DNA from: Muribaculaceae bacterium
GTDB taxonomy: Bacteria > Pseudomonadota > Alphaproteobacteria > Rs-D84
Direction of reading: 5' to 3'
Assembly: GCA_023665245.1 (NCBI GenBank)
Contig: JAMPEH010000025.1
Coordinates: 1 to 22,988, forward strand
Length of the DNA: 22,988 nt
Shown here: positions 8,214 through 16,334 of the stretch, one piece after another
How positions within the stretch are numbered: position 1 is the first letter of the stretch
How the letters are laid out: the number at the start of each line of letters is the position of its first letter
Position numbers and translations under genes: made by a program
Notes under the pieces: model-generated
What the model saw: only the letters and a program-made list of their open reading frames with translations
What the model was told of the DNA's origin: nothing
Databases searched by the model: none

Positions 8214-9397
8214 GATTTTATTGCATTTTCCAAAAAAGAAGAACTTTCAACACGTAGATTACGAAGATTTTCATCTATAATATCCCAATTAATATCGGAA
8301 CTTATCTGAGCTAATATATCCCCTTCTTTTTTCTTATAAATATGAGATTTAGAAACTCCAAGCACATTAAATAAACTGTCTATACGTGAATTTCGTCCTG
8401 TTACTGCACCTTGCGCAAAACGGTAGAACGTAAGAAACTGACGATGAAATATTATTGAAAATACAGTACAATGGAAAGAATCTGTACACACATACGTAGC
8501 TTTACTTATCAAACGCACAAAATCATTTGGATCAACATTATATGGGGCCTCATCACCAAAGAGTTCATCCTCAGGAACATATTCATCCATGTGACGAAGA
8601 GTTATTATTTTATATCCTGTTTTTGACTTCAGTTCATTGGCGGCACTACGTGCGTTTTGATTTTTACCTAAAAAATAGCAGAAGATATAAGGTTCATCAG
8701 TGTTCACATCATAATTGGGCACAATATTTATTTCCTCGCTCCATTCTTCACGAGATAATAAAAGAGTCGGGTCGGCAACGACCTGTGCTATCTGATGACT
8801 GAGCGAATCTACAATCTCTTTGCCCTTCTGTTCGCGCACCCCTATTTTATAGAACCTGTCAAGATATGCTCCTGTCGCCTTTTGTTGAAAAGAAGGAATT
8901 ACACTTACCCCAAAACTACTTGCGTATGCAACCTTACGAACCGAATCATCTACAAACAATAAGTTGAAAAATTTATTCGGCAGACTTAAGGGACTCCAAA
9001 CTTGATCACTTCCAACAATTACAGTGTCATAGTTTTTAGAACCTTCACTTACGGCTTGAAAACCCATATAATCTTTAAATAGAGGAAGTAGTTTCTTTTT
9101 CTTATAAGTTTCAACAGATAGAATACGCTTATTTATATTAGCACCATATTCAGGAAGCCGTTTTGTCAAATTATATGCCTTACGTCTTACAAGAAAAGTT
9201 TTCAATTCGCCACAGCGAATCATATTCATAACGTAAGCCATCTTTTGCACAAAGGAGAGATGTTTTATATAATTTATTACCTCCACATCATACCCCAATT
9301 GCTGGATTTTTTTCAGCATAGCATAGCCTTGCAAAGAAGTACCATAATTAGTATGGTTCTTTTTATAAGCTATGACACATCCTATTTTCTTTGCCAT
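8210..9397 (-). CDS. Polysaccharide pyruvyl transferase family protein (first)
   Basis: A 395-residue member of the PS_pyruv_trans (WcaK/CsaB-like) family. Visible hallmarks are the N-terminal NYGTSLQGYA segment (about 17-26), GSDQVW (129-134), VADPTLLL (about 207-214), and TDSFHCTVFSIIFHRQF (305-321), whose His is the conserved residue of the family. Known members transfer pyruvate from phosphoenolpyruvate to form a ketal on a sugar, but the family in anaerobe glycan loci is broad and other transfers are possible. It starts 2 nt after the stop of an FrhB-like iron-sulfur protein gene, an arrangement repeated elsewhere in this operon, so the two products probably work together. Family assignment is strong; pyruvylation itself is inference. 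Confidence 0.85.
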   Translation of the reverse strand: MAKKIGCVIAYKKNHTNYGTSLQGYAMLKKIQQLGYDVEVINYIKHLSFVQKMAYVMNMIRCGELKTFLVRRKAYNLTKRLPEYGANINKRILSVETYKKKKLLPLFKDYMGFQAVSEGSKNYDTVIVGSDQVWSPLSLPNKFFNLLFVDDSVRKVAYASSFGVSVIPSFQQKATGAYLDRFYKIGVREQKGKEIVDSLSHQIAQVVADPTLLLSREEWSEEINIVPNYDVNTDEPYIFCYFLGKNQNARSAANELKSKTGYKIITLRHMDEYVPEDELFGDEAPYNVDPNDFVRLISKATYVCTDSFHCTVFSIIFHRQFLTFYRFAQGAVTGRNSRIDSLFNVLGVSKSHIYKKKEGDILAQISSDINWDIIDENLRNLRVESSSFLENAIKS

Positions 9398-9399
9398 AA

Positions 9400-10725
9400 T
9401 TACTTCAAATTTCTTGTATCGGCTTTTAGCAAACTAACAAGCCACCATAAATATTTATGATTCCCCAAAAATTGCTGGAATCGGTTCTGAGCATAATCCA
9501 AATAGTCATGAATATTAGGCTGACGTAAATAATCAACATCATACTCCGGCATTATCCATCCCAACTTCTTACCCATATTGACAAAAGCACCATTTCTCCC
9601 TTTTTTCTTGAAAGACATCTTTTGCGAGGCGGATACAGTTTCAAATGAAATTTCATCAAGAGTAATAGCACCATCATTTTTACACTCTAAAAGCCAATCC
9701 AACCACTTTTTTTTCTTTACAACAATTGAATTAACTCCGATTTCATCTTGGATATAAGGCTCTATATGAATATCACCAAAACAAATATCAGCCAATTCAC
9801 CATAATGGTCTATACAGAACAGGCAACGACGTGGAATAAAAAAACTTCTAAGCGGATGATAGTAACTCTGAAACCTCTCTTTATAGACTTCGTCTTCTTT
9901 ATAAAGAGAGGTTTCAGAGTTACTATCAGCAACCCTGATACCTCGGTTGCGCTGACGCGCTATTAATGAGCCCAAACACCCTTCATCGCGATAAGCAAAA
10001 TAGGTCAAATCCGTTTTCCTTATTTTTCTTTCCCTAAAAACATGCTCTGTAAGGTAAAAAGTTCTTCCACTGGAACAATAAATAGCGAATAATCCACAAA
10101 CTTTCTCTTGCAGTTTTTTATCTATAGCCATTAGTTTTCTGAATCCCTGTATATGACAAGGAATCCCAACAACGATATAACGACTACCAGATGCAGTCTT
10201 TATATCCTGCGCAGCACGATTAAGTGATACTGGAGCATACTTAGAACTACGGGCTGAAATAATCTCATCACGTGTAGTAGCAACAAAGGTATTCACCAGT
10301 AACGGATTATCTTTATCAAATCGAGTGACAACTGCACCGTCAATTTTTTTATTATCCAACAGCCATATAAGAAATTGACTTACCATGCCTCCACTGGCAG
10401 AATGAAACCTAATATCCTCATCATTACTGTATCCAGTAAAACATCTCAGGTATCTGCCAACCATCTTATCACTCTTCACATCATTATCTGTAAAGTAGTC
10501 CTTGGCTATCCCAACAAGATTCACTCCAATCCCCGGACAAACATCATAGCAGCGATGACATCCCTTACCATTCTTACAAAGAGACTGATTTATTTCTGGA
10601 ATAAAACGGCCTTCTTTCACTATTGTTTTTATGGCTTTAGAAGGACAAGCTCCTTCACATATACCACACCCAGTACAAAGATTGTGTCGCAAGGTTTTAT
10701 TAATATTGGGTATTTTATTAGACAT
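9400..10725 (-). CDS. FrhB-like Fe-S flavoprotein (coenzyme F420 hydrogenase/dehydrogenase beta family), first copy
   Basis: A 441-residue protein. The N-terminus is a two-cluster ferredoxin domain: Cys17, 20, 23 and 27 in CTGCGICEGACP, and Cys50, 56, 59 and 63 ending in CYDVCP. The rest matches the FrhB/FdhB N- and C-terminal domains: SASGGMVSQFL (about 109-119), VVGIPCHIQGF (about 185-195), AIYCSSGR, then IPRRCLFC and GELADICFGD. The family binds FAD and reduces F420 in methanogens, but bacteria of this group are not known to make F420, so the electron partner here is probably ferredoxin or another flavin or quinone. It is followed after 2 nt by a PPT gene. A perfect 29-bp inverted repeat (9857-9928) lies inside the coding region, in a variable stretch before the conserved YKERFQSYYH segment. 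Likely role: a redox step on a sugar or substituent; unproven. Confidence 0.83.
   Translation of the reverse strand: MSNKIPNINKTLRHNLCTGCGICEGACPSKAIKTIVKEGRFIPEINQSLCKNGKGCHRCYDVCPGIGVNLVGIAKDYFTDNDVKSDKMVGRYLRCFTGYSNDEDIRFHSASGGMVSQFLIWLLDNKKIDGAVVTRFDKDNPLLVNTFVATTRDEIISARSSKYAPVSLNRAAQDIKTASGSRYIVVGIPCHIQGFRKLMAIDKKLQEKVCGLFAIYCSSGRTFYLTEHVFRERKIRKTDLTYFAYRDEGCLGSLIARQRNRGIRVADSNSETSLYKEDEVYKERFQSYYHPLRSFFIPRRCLFCIDHYGELADICFGDIHIEPYIQDEIGVNSIVVKKKKWLDWLLECKNDGAITLDEISFETVSASQKMSFKKKGRNGAFVNMGKKLGWIMPEYDVDYLRQPNIHDYLDYAQNRFQQFLGNHKYLWWLVSLLKADTRNLK
9857..9928. repeat. Perfect 29-bp inverted repeat inside a coding sequence
   Basis: Arms at 9857-9885 and 9900-9928 are exact reverse complements with a 14-nt spacer. 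On the minus strand one arm encodes YKERFQSYYH, which looks conserved, and the other encodes ADSNSETSLYK. The reading frame stays open throughout. In mRNA this would form a very stable hairpin. Confidence 0.9.
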
Positions 10726-10798
10726 AAAATATAATCTTCAAATAAGACTTCTTATCTATTTCAATATATTAATATACAGCATAATATAAGTATAAGAA

Positions 10799-11881
10799 CT
10801 AACAACAACTCTCCAAGACTTTATTATAAAAAGATATATACTGTATAGCCGTTTCTGCAATACTATATTTTTCTATCTGTGATTTACGCTGTTCGTATAT
10901 TAAATCATGAGACACATCATTTTTCAAAGCCTCTTTTATCGTATCTGCAAATGAATGTGCCTCAAATTTTTCTGGAATCCAGACAGATTCTACACCACCA
11001 ATATTCCGATGTTGCGGAATTGGAGATAAGACACAAGGAATACCATTAAAATAAGCCTCCAATACAGCAATAGGCAGTCCTTCAAAGGTGGCACAACTTA
11101 AAAACAAATCTGCCCCATTTTCAATAGCGGATACATCAGAGCGGAGTCCCAAACAATGAATATTTGGATAATCACAAAATTCTTCCATACTGATATAACC
11201 GTTACCATAATTACCGCCACATATACAAAAATGTAATGTAGAATCATTCATCTCATCCACAATTTTTTTGATGAAAGTATAATTCTTTTGAGGACGTAAA
11301 GAACCAACAGAAACAATTATCTTATCTGTTGATTTCAAATTAAGCTCATCACGCAAATCAACAACATCTGATGAATGAACAATATCCCTTGAAATGCCAT
11401 TATCAATAGAGACCATTAACGGGCTATTCTGTTTGCGCATATTATAAGCAGCTTGCGAACAAAATATCAAAGGTTTGTCATGGCATAAAAAATGAAGATA
11501 AGTAGGCCATATTTCCGGTGCATTATGAATGGTCAGCACATGTTTCATATTCTGTCCAACTACAGAATAGCAACCATAAGTATGACTCATGGAAGCATGC
11601 GTATTAATTATATCAGGAGCTATTTCTGCAATAATTCTCCGACATTTGAATATTGTTTTCAATAATGACAGTTTATTGTTTTTTGTTTTGCCAAGACATA
11701 TAACCTTAACATTACGACTTGTCATCACATTATCTAAATGCTGGCAATAGTCATAATCATATCTCTCCACAACAATAAGAGTGACATCATGCCCTTGGGA
11801 AACTTGTTCGGGGAGCAAAGACAAAAGAAAATTCTGTATTCCTCCACCTCTCAAACAATCACAAATATGTACGATTTTCAT
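10799..11881 (-). CDS. GT4 family glycosyltransferase
   Basis: A GT-B fold glycosyltransferase of 360 residues from the ATG at 11881 (an in-frame GTG three codons upstream is less likely). It starts MKIVHICDCLRGGGIQNF, where the glycine-rich loop lies near the donor site. The donor domain has IIVSVGSLRPQKNY and an EX7E motif in FEGLPIAVLEAY (about Glu267 and Glu275), then GIPCVLSPIP. It presumably adds a sugar to the repeat unit on the cytoplasmic side. The ATG lies 2 nt after the stop of a leftover acyltransferase tail (11884-11949), showing that the original upstream gene was a hexapeptide acyltransferase rather than the present GT4. It is followed by 73 nt of AT-rich non-coding DNA before the next start upstream in coordinates. 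Confidence 0.88.
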   Translation of the reverse strand: MKIVHICDCLRGGGIQNFLLSLLPEQVSQGHDVTLIVVERYDYDYCQHLDNVMTSRNVKVICLGKTKNNKLSLLKTIFKCRRIIAEIAPDIINTHASMSHTYGCYSVVGQNMKHVLTIHNAPEIWPTYLHFLCHDKPLIFCSQAAYNMRKQNSPLMVSIDNGISRDIVHSSDVVDLRDELNLKSTDKIIVSVGSLRPQKNYTFIKKIVDEMNDSTLHFCICGGNYGNGYISMEEFCDYPNIHCLGLRSDVSAIENGADLFLSCATFEGLPIAVLEAYFNGIPCVLSPIPQHRNIGGVESVWIPEKFEAHSFADTIKEALKNDVSHDLIYEQRKSQIEKYSIAETAIQYISFYNKVLESCC

Positions 11882-11883
11882 TT

Positions 11884-11949
11884 TCAACACTTTTTCTTAA
11901 TACCTTTTGCAGGAATACCATCCACTATAACATTAGTCGTAACAACAAT
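11884..11949 (-). pseudogene. Leftover C-terminus of a hexapeptide acyltransferase
   Basis: Between two GT4 genes the minus strand reads IIVVTTNVIVDGIPAKGIKK then KC and a stop (TGA at 11884-11886). NVIVDGIPAKGIKK is the typical end of left-handed beta-helix acetyltransferases, where x-V-x-x-G-x-PAK-x-I closes the domain. Only about 20 codons remain, in a frame that runs into the 3' end of the neighbouring GT4 gene and has no start of its own. The stop sits 2 nt before the next gene's ATG, so the spacing is an intact operon junction. The best reading is a recombination scar in which the GT4 at 11949-12980 replaced most of an acyltransferase gene. Confidence 0.7.
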
Positions 11950-12980
11950 TATTTGGTCCTTGAATTATACAATTCAGCATATTTATCGGCTATAGCACCC
12001 CATGACCTGTCACCATAATAGTACTTGTCCCTGATATACTTTTGCATGTCCTTTCGTTTTGCCTCATCTTTAAGCAATGCTATTATAGCATCAGCAAGAG
12101 AATCCACATCTTTTGGAGAAACCAATATGCCTGTCTTGCCGTTTTCCACCATCTCACCAAGTCCTCCAACATTTGTCGCAATAACTGGTTTATAAAGGCT
12201 GTAGCAGGTCATGACAACTCCGCTTTGTGTGGCATCGGTATAAGGACAAACAGATACAGTGCATTGCTGCAACACTTCCGCCAATTCTTCCATGTCTATA
12301 TAATGATTACGAATATCGACCCAATCCTGATTGTTATAAGGAGTTATGTCGAAATAAATCTTACCTCCTCCTGCAATTGTAAGAGTAGCATCTGGAATCT
12401 GTTCCCGCACTTTCAACATGGCTTTGCACAGATATTCTATACCTTTATATGGGGATATTCTGCCAAAGAACAAGACATTATTCTTTTTCTCCTTTACATC
12501 CGGTGACAGAAAAGCTCTGATATTGTCATAAACCCCCAACTGATTAACCAACACATTAGCTGGATTTATATTATATTTCCCACAAAATCTATCTTTTTGT
12601 TTTCTATTCAAAAGAACAAAACGCTTTACAAGCGTACACGCAATTTTGTAGATGAAGTTTTTACGGAAACTTATTTCGCCTGTATGGGGAAAAGGATCAT
12701 GAACAGTCAATACAAAACGATTCCTAAAGAGAGGGTACAATAATAAATTCCACATATCCAACATACAGTCTGTATGAATGACATCATAATGTCCCTTTCG
12801 TATGAAATTTATCACCTTCATCGTCAAGCAGAATGCTGAAAATGACGAGTCCTTACTAACAGTCTGGTTCACAATATAAACCTTGCTCATATCCATATAT
12901 TTTGAATATGACTTGAACTCATCATATCGAGAGATTGGAATGATTGCATTCTCTGGTATCAATTCCTTTATATTGAACAA
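11949..12980 (-). CDS. GT4 family glycosyltransferase with incomplete 5' end
   Basis: A GT4-type protein lacking a normal start. The open frame from a TTG at 12980 gives 343 residues, but in-frame codons upstream (12981-13037) read KGHDVTYLITLTPYNKRRT, the usual N-terminal domain pattern of the family, before a TAA at 13038-13040. The donor domain is intact: VLFFGRISPYKGIEYL, then DATQSGVVMTCYSLYKPVIATNVGGLGEMV. In this subgroup the region of the usual EX7E motif is replaced by QSGVV...Y. Length is short by about 40 residues for the family. Either translation starts at the TTG and yields a truncated, probably inactive protein, or the gene is a pseudogene broken near its 5' end. Its 3' end abuts an acyltransferase leftover. 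Confidence 0.75.
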   Translation of the reverse strand: MFNIKELIPENAIIPISRYDEFKSYSKYMDMSKVYIVNQTVSKDSSFSAFCLTMKVINFIRKGHYDVIHTDCMLDMWNLLLYPLFRNRFVLTVHDPFPHTGEISFRKNFIYKIACTLVKRFVLLNRKQKDRFCGKYNINPANVLVNQLGVYDNIRAFLSPDVKEKKNNVLFFGRISPYKGIEYLCKAMLKVREQIPDATLTIAGGGKIYFDITPYNNQDWVDIRNHYIDMEELAEVLQQCTVSVCPYTDATQSGVVMTCYSLYKPVIATNVGGLGEMVENGKTGILVSPKDVDSLADAIIALLKDEAKRKDMQKYIRDKYYYGDRSWGAIADKYAELYNSRTK

Positions 12981-13176
12981 AGTTCTCCTCTTATTGTAAG
13001 GAGTTAAGGTTATTAGATAAGTTACATCATGTCCCTTTTACCATAAATGCCGCTATAACAACACAGTGCTTTCACTTAGACTAATTCATTAAACAGTTTT
13101 ATCAGAAATAATAATCGTAGAAAATTTTGTATGTCACCACAAAGACTGTTACATATAGGTATGATATTTATTTTAC
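12981..13176 (-). pseudogene. Degraded 5' region of the GT4 gene
   Basis: This gap of about 200 bases lies between the second PPT gene and the GT4 open frame. The part next to the GT4 gene (12981-13037) continues its protein in frame as KGHDVTYLITLTPYNKRRT. Past the in-frame TAA, homology-like coding switches to another frame, KHCVVIAAFMVKG, with an ATG at 13044. Removing one G from the GGG at 13033-13035 joins the two frames as MVKGHDVTYL. Farther upstream, no frame gives a recognisable GT4 N-terminus. I read it as a decayed or severed gene start. Confidence 0.55.
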
Positions 13177-14292
13177 TTATGTTTTAATTTTGTTTATAAG
13201 GTATTTTTTACTTTCATTTATATAGTAATCCAATTTAGTTTGAATTATATTCCAATTTGGGACAGGAATATCACACATGGCATTCAGACGTTCTGGTAAT
13301 CCTATCAAACCAAGCATATCTGCAATTCTTGCGTCATTGCCACCATGGAAATAACTCCAAAACTGTTTATGAAATATAACAGAAAAAGCCGTTGCATGAA
13401 AAGAATCTGCTAAAATATATTGAGCATTATATATAAGCTTGACAAAATCTACTGGGCCTGCATCACAAACATTAATATCTGCATACGATACTTTCTTTTT
13501 ATTTGTGACAGCAACAATCTTATGACCATATTTAGATTTAAGTTCAATCGCTTTTTTCTTTATCTCATAAGTAGCTCTTAAATCGTATACCAATATATAG
13601 TCACCATTTATTCTTTTAAAACAAGATTCGAGGTTCAAAGTTTTTTTCCATTGATCAATATCTAATAAGAATACAGGATCAAAAACGTGTGTCCCTTCAT
13701 ACCCTAACTTCCCCAATAAAGAAACCCCTGTAAGTTCTCTTACAGAGATTGCATCTATATTTGTTAATAATGATTTTACCAACTCGTCATTGCCATAAAA
13801 AATTTCTGAATAAGCAAAACTAGCAGCATAGGATATGCGTCGTATATGTGACGCTCCAAATTTCATATAGAAAGCAGGGTCTGAACCATTGCTCAACTTT
13901 GTATTCCAAATCTGATCACTACCTGCAATATAAACGTCTGCTTGTGGTGGAAATTCTGCTAACTCTTTAAAAGAACTATAGCGTTTCGTCAAATGAAAAT
14001 ATTTTTTATTAAATTCATTAAATGCATTTATACGTCCTCTCGTTGGCATAGCTAAAAGAAATTCCTTTATCCCTTTTATAACTCTCAGAATGGGATACTT
14101 TTGATACTTTATGTAGTACACCGAGTCTCTCGATATTTTTGTGGAGAAACCATACCTTGGTTGGTATTCTGGTTTGTAATCAATAATGCTTACATTGTGC
14201 CCTTGCATCTCTAAATAATGTTGCAAGGCAAATGCCTGTAAAGAAGCACCGTAGTTATAAACATCATGACATGTTATTGTACATATTTTCAT
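13177..14292 (-). CDS. Polysaccharide pyruvyl transferase family protein (second)
   Basis: A 371-residue PS_pyruv_trans family member. It opens with KICTITCHDVYNYGASLQAFA (nucleotide-binding-like first strand and loop), has AGSDQIWN (123-130), ISYAASF (about 153-159), FDPVFLL (about 204-210), and ADSFHATAFSVIFHKQF (295-311) with the conserved His. It would act on the lipid-linked repeat unit or precursor in the cytoplasm. Its start lies 2 nt after the stop of the second FrhB-like gene, mirroring the other pair. Downstream is a 196-nt damaged region. Compared with the first PPT protein it has the same motif order but is clearly diverged, so the copies are not a recent duplication and may act on different positions or sugars. 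Confidence 0.86.
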   Translation of the reverse strand: MKICTITCHDVYNYGASLQAFALQHYLEMQGHNVSIIDYKPEYQPRYGFSTKISRDSVYYIKYQKYPILRVIKGIKEFLLAMPTRGRINAFNEFNKKYFHLTKRYSSFKELAEFPPQADVYIAGSDQIWNTKLSNGSDPAFYMKFGASHIRRISYAASFAYSEIFYGNDELVKSLLTNIDAISVRELTGVSLLGKLGYEGTHVFDPVFLLDIDQWKKTLNLESCFKRINGDYILVYDLRATYEIKKKAIELKSKYGHKIVAVTNKKKVSYADINVCDAGPVDFVKLIYNAQYILADSFHATAFSVIFHKQFWSYFHGGNDARIADMLGLIGLPERLNAMCDIPVPNWNIIQTKLDYYINESKKYLINKIKT

Positions 14293-14294
14293 AA

Positions 14295-15419
14295 TTATCC
14301 TTTTGCTAAATTCTTAATATTATTGATAACCTTTATTGCTTTTCTGTATAAACGTATTGGTAACGCTACATACCAGAGTGGAATATGTGAATCTCCTATA
14401 TTAGCTGATACAACATTACAGTACCAAGGCCTTTGCGAATTAGTTTTCATCTGCCCTTCAGCACATTGCTCAAACGTCAGTTCTTTAATATCCAATTCTA
14501 AGTTCTCGATGGCTTCTACTCCTTTTTGGCTAAAACAGGCTACAGCGCATATTGCTCTCGTTTCATATCTTGACTCTTTACCCCAAAGATCACCTATTCT
14601 AATATCAGCAGCAGAATTATCATATTTAAAACGGCACTTGTCATAACACGCTTTTCCCAAACAAGCATCTCCAAGGAAAAGAGTAAAGAAGTCATCACCG
14701 TCCCAATTATAAGAGCGATATGTCTTATTTGTCCCCTCCAATGTGATACAATAGCCTGCATGCCATCCTCTCAATTTGTTTCGCCAAGATGCGTTTTTTA
14801 TAGTTCCGAGATCCGATGAATTTTCCCTAATGTACTTATCCCACATCAATTTGGATGGCACTCCATGGCAGAAGAAATCTATCAGAAGAAAATTATCCTC
14901 ACATTTAAATTTTTGGATATATCTGCGTAATGATGCCATCTGACAAGGAGTACCAACAACAACATTCTTTTCTTTCTTATTAAGAGAACGAAACGCATCA
15001 ACTGTATAACTTTGAAGATATTTGCTCCCTTGCGTCAATTTAACCCCCTCAACAGTTGTTGCAATGATGTGGCATACAATGTTTTTCTCGACATCATATA
15101 TAGCACCACAGAATTTATAACCATTAGATATTGCAGCAATCCCTATCTCATAACTTACACCACCAGAGGTTGATGTTTGCTCTGTATATTTTGAAAGACT
15201 TCTTGCTGCAAAACTTTTCAAAACAGATTTCTTCTTAATATCCTGATTAGAGTATGCACACACAGAAACACAGAGACCACAATCTGTACAAAGTTTTTTA
15301 TCAATTATCTTGGGCTCATAAAACCCATATTTATTAAGCCGTATATCAATGGCATGCCGAGTACACACTATCGCACAAACACCACACCCAAAACAATCCT
15401 TAACTTGTCCTATATTCAT
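14295..15419 (-). CDS. FrhB-like Fe-S flavoprotein (coenzyme F420 hydrogenase/dehydrogenase beta family), second copy
   Basis: A 374-residue relative of the first copy. The N-terminal ferredoxin domain has Cys9, 12, 15 and 19 (CFGCGVCAIVC) and Cys44, 47, 50 and 54 (CTDCGLCVSVC), sufficient for two [4Fe-4S] clusters, though the usual Pro after each last Cys is missing. The FrhB-type body shows STSGGVSYEIG (about 82-92), VVGTPCQMASLRRY, FFCHGVPS, then a Cys-containing ACYDKCRF and AADIRIGDLWGKE. It differs from the first copy in length and in the details of the C-terminal domain. It lies directly before the second PPT gene. By family it should pass electrons through Fe-S centres to a flavin; what it reduces or oxidises in polysaccharide synthesis is unknown. 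Confidence 0.84.
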   Translation of the reverse strand: MNIGQVKDCFGCGVCAIVCTRHAIDIRLNKYGFYEPKIIDKKLCTDCGLCVSVCAYSNQDIKKKSVLKSFAARSLSKYTEQTSTSGGVSYEIGIAAISNGYKFCGAIYDVEKNIVCHIIATTVEGVKLTQGSKYLQSYTVDAFRSLNKKEKNVVVGTPCQMASLRRYIQKFKCEDNFLLIDFFCHGVPSKLMWDKYIRENSSDLGTIKNASWRNKLRGWHAGYCITLEGTNKTYRSYNWDGDDFFTLFLGDACLGKACYDKCRFKYDNSAADIRIGDLWGKESRYETRAICAVACFSQKGVEAIENLELDIKELTFEQCAEGQMKTNSQRPWYCNVVSANIGDSHIPLWYVALPIRLYRKAIKVINNIKNLAKG

Positions 15420-15425
15420 ATTATA

Positions 15426-16334
15426 TCAGTGTAATACAGACCGTGAGATATAATGCTTTAATAGATTATATAGCTCTCTAATAGAAATCTTGCCATATTT
15501 ATTGATATCCTTTAAGCTGCGAACAAACCCCTTAAAATCGTGTTGTTCAGCCTTTGCCATCGAGAGGTTGTAATACTGATGCCTATAAATTTCTTTGCTT
15601 TTCGGCATTTTATCTATATATGGCTGCATTTCTTCTATAAAGAACTTTCTTAGGTTATATGATTTTGTGGGATTTTTAGAAACGTAATTAGGAGTCTTAT
15701 GCTTTATCACTAATCCTTCTCCAGGGCATGCTAAGGCCATCTTATACTTATCAAAGAATCTCACACAGAATTCCCAATCCTGATGACGCCAGAATCTTTC
15801 ATCAAATCCTTTAAGATTATGATATGCTTCCTTTGTCAGCAACAAAGTTGTAGAATTAAAACGTATATGACCAAGTAATAGCTCCTCTATGACATTCCCT
15901 TCTATGCCGCTTGTCAACATCGTGAGGTTACCATAGCCAGACATGCGAATATTGCAATAGCATCCCATATATGAAGGATCTCTTTCACGAGCTACTTCCA
16001 AAGCTTTTACTTGTGCTTCTATCTTATTTGGTGCAAACTCATCATCGTCATCCATTAATCCAATGTAGTAGCCATTGGACGCTTTCACACCAGTATTACG
16101 TGCAGCCGATCCGTTATTATTTGTTTCGTGTGTAAGGTATTTTATCTTTGCATTTGAAATGTAATTTCTAAGTAGTGTTTCTGTCTTGACTTGATATTCA
16201 GTACCTAAACCATTGTCATCTACCACAATAATTTCAATCGGTGAATACGTTTGAGATAAAACACTATCAATCGCACGACATAAATTTTTTGGTCGTGAAT
16301 ACGTTGGTATAATAATGCTTACAAGTTTATTCAT
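15426..16334 (-). CDS. GT2 family glycosyltransferase
   Basis: A GT-A fold inverting glycosyltransferase of 302 residues from the ATG at 16334. A TTG nine codons earlier is open but lies inside the preceding gene and adds residues outside the family pattern. It begins MNKLVSIIIPTYSRPKNLCR, with the nucleotide-binding VDD at about 38-40, the DXD-like DDDD at about 95-98 in YIGLMDDDDEF, and HQDWEF at about 185-190, which carries the likely catalytic Asp/Glu. The start overlaps the stop of the third PPT gene by 8 nt. It transfers one sugar of the repeat unit from a nucleotide donor at the cytoplasmic face. Donor not predictable. Confidence 0.9.
   Translation of the reverse strand: MNKLVSIIIPTYSRPKNLCRAIDSVLSQTYSPIEIIVVDDNGLGTEYQVKTETLLRNYISNAKIKYLTHETNNNGSAARNTGVKASNGYYIGLMDDDDEFAPNKIEAQVKALEVARERDPSYMGCYCNIRMSGYGNLTMLTSGIEGNVIEELLLGHIRFNSTTLLLTKEAYHNLKGFDERFWRHQDWEFCVRFFDKYKMALACPGEGLVIKHKTPNYVSKNPTKSYNLRKFFIEEMQPYIDKMPKSKEIYRHQYYNLSMAKAEQHDFKGFVRSLKDINKYGKISIRELYNLLKHYISRSVLH

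Noticed and set aside
9400..15419. True F420-reducing hydrogenase function for the FrhB-like proteins
   Set aside because: No hydrogenase large or small subunit and no F420 synthesis genes are present, and the genes sit in a polysaccharide operon; only the family resemblance is kept.
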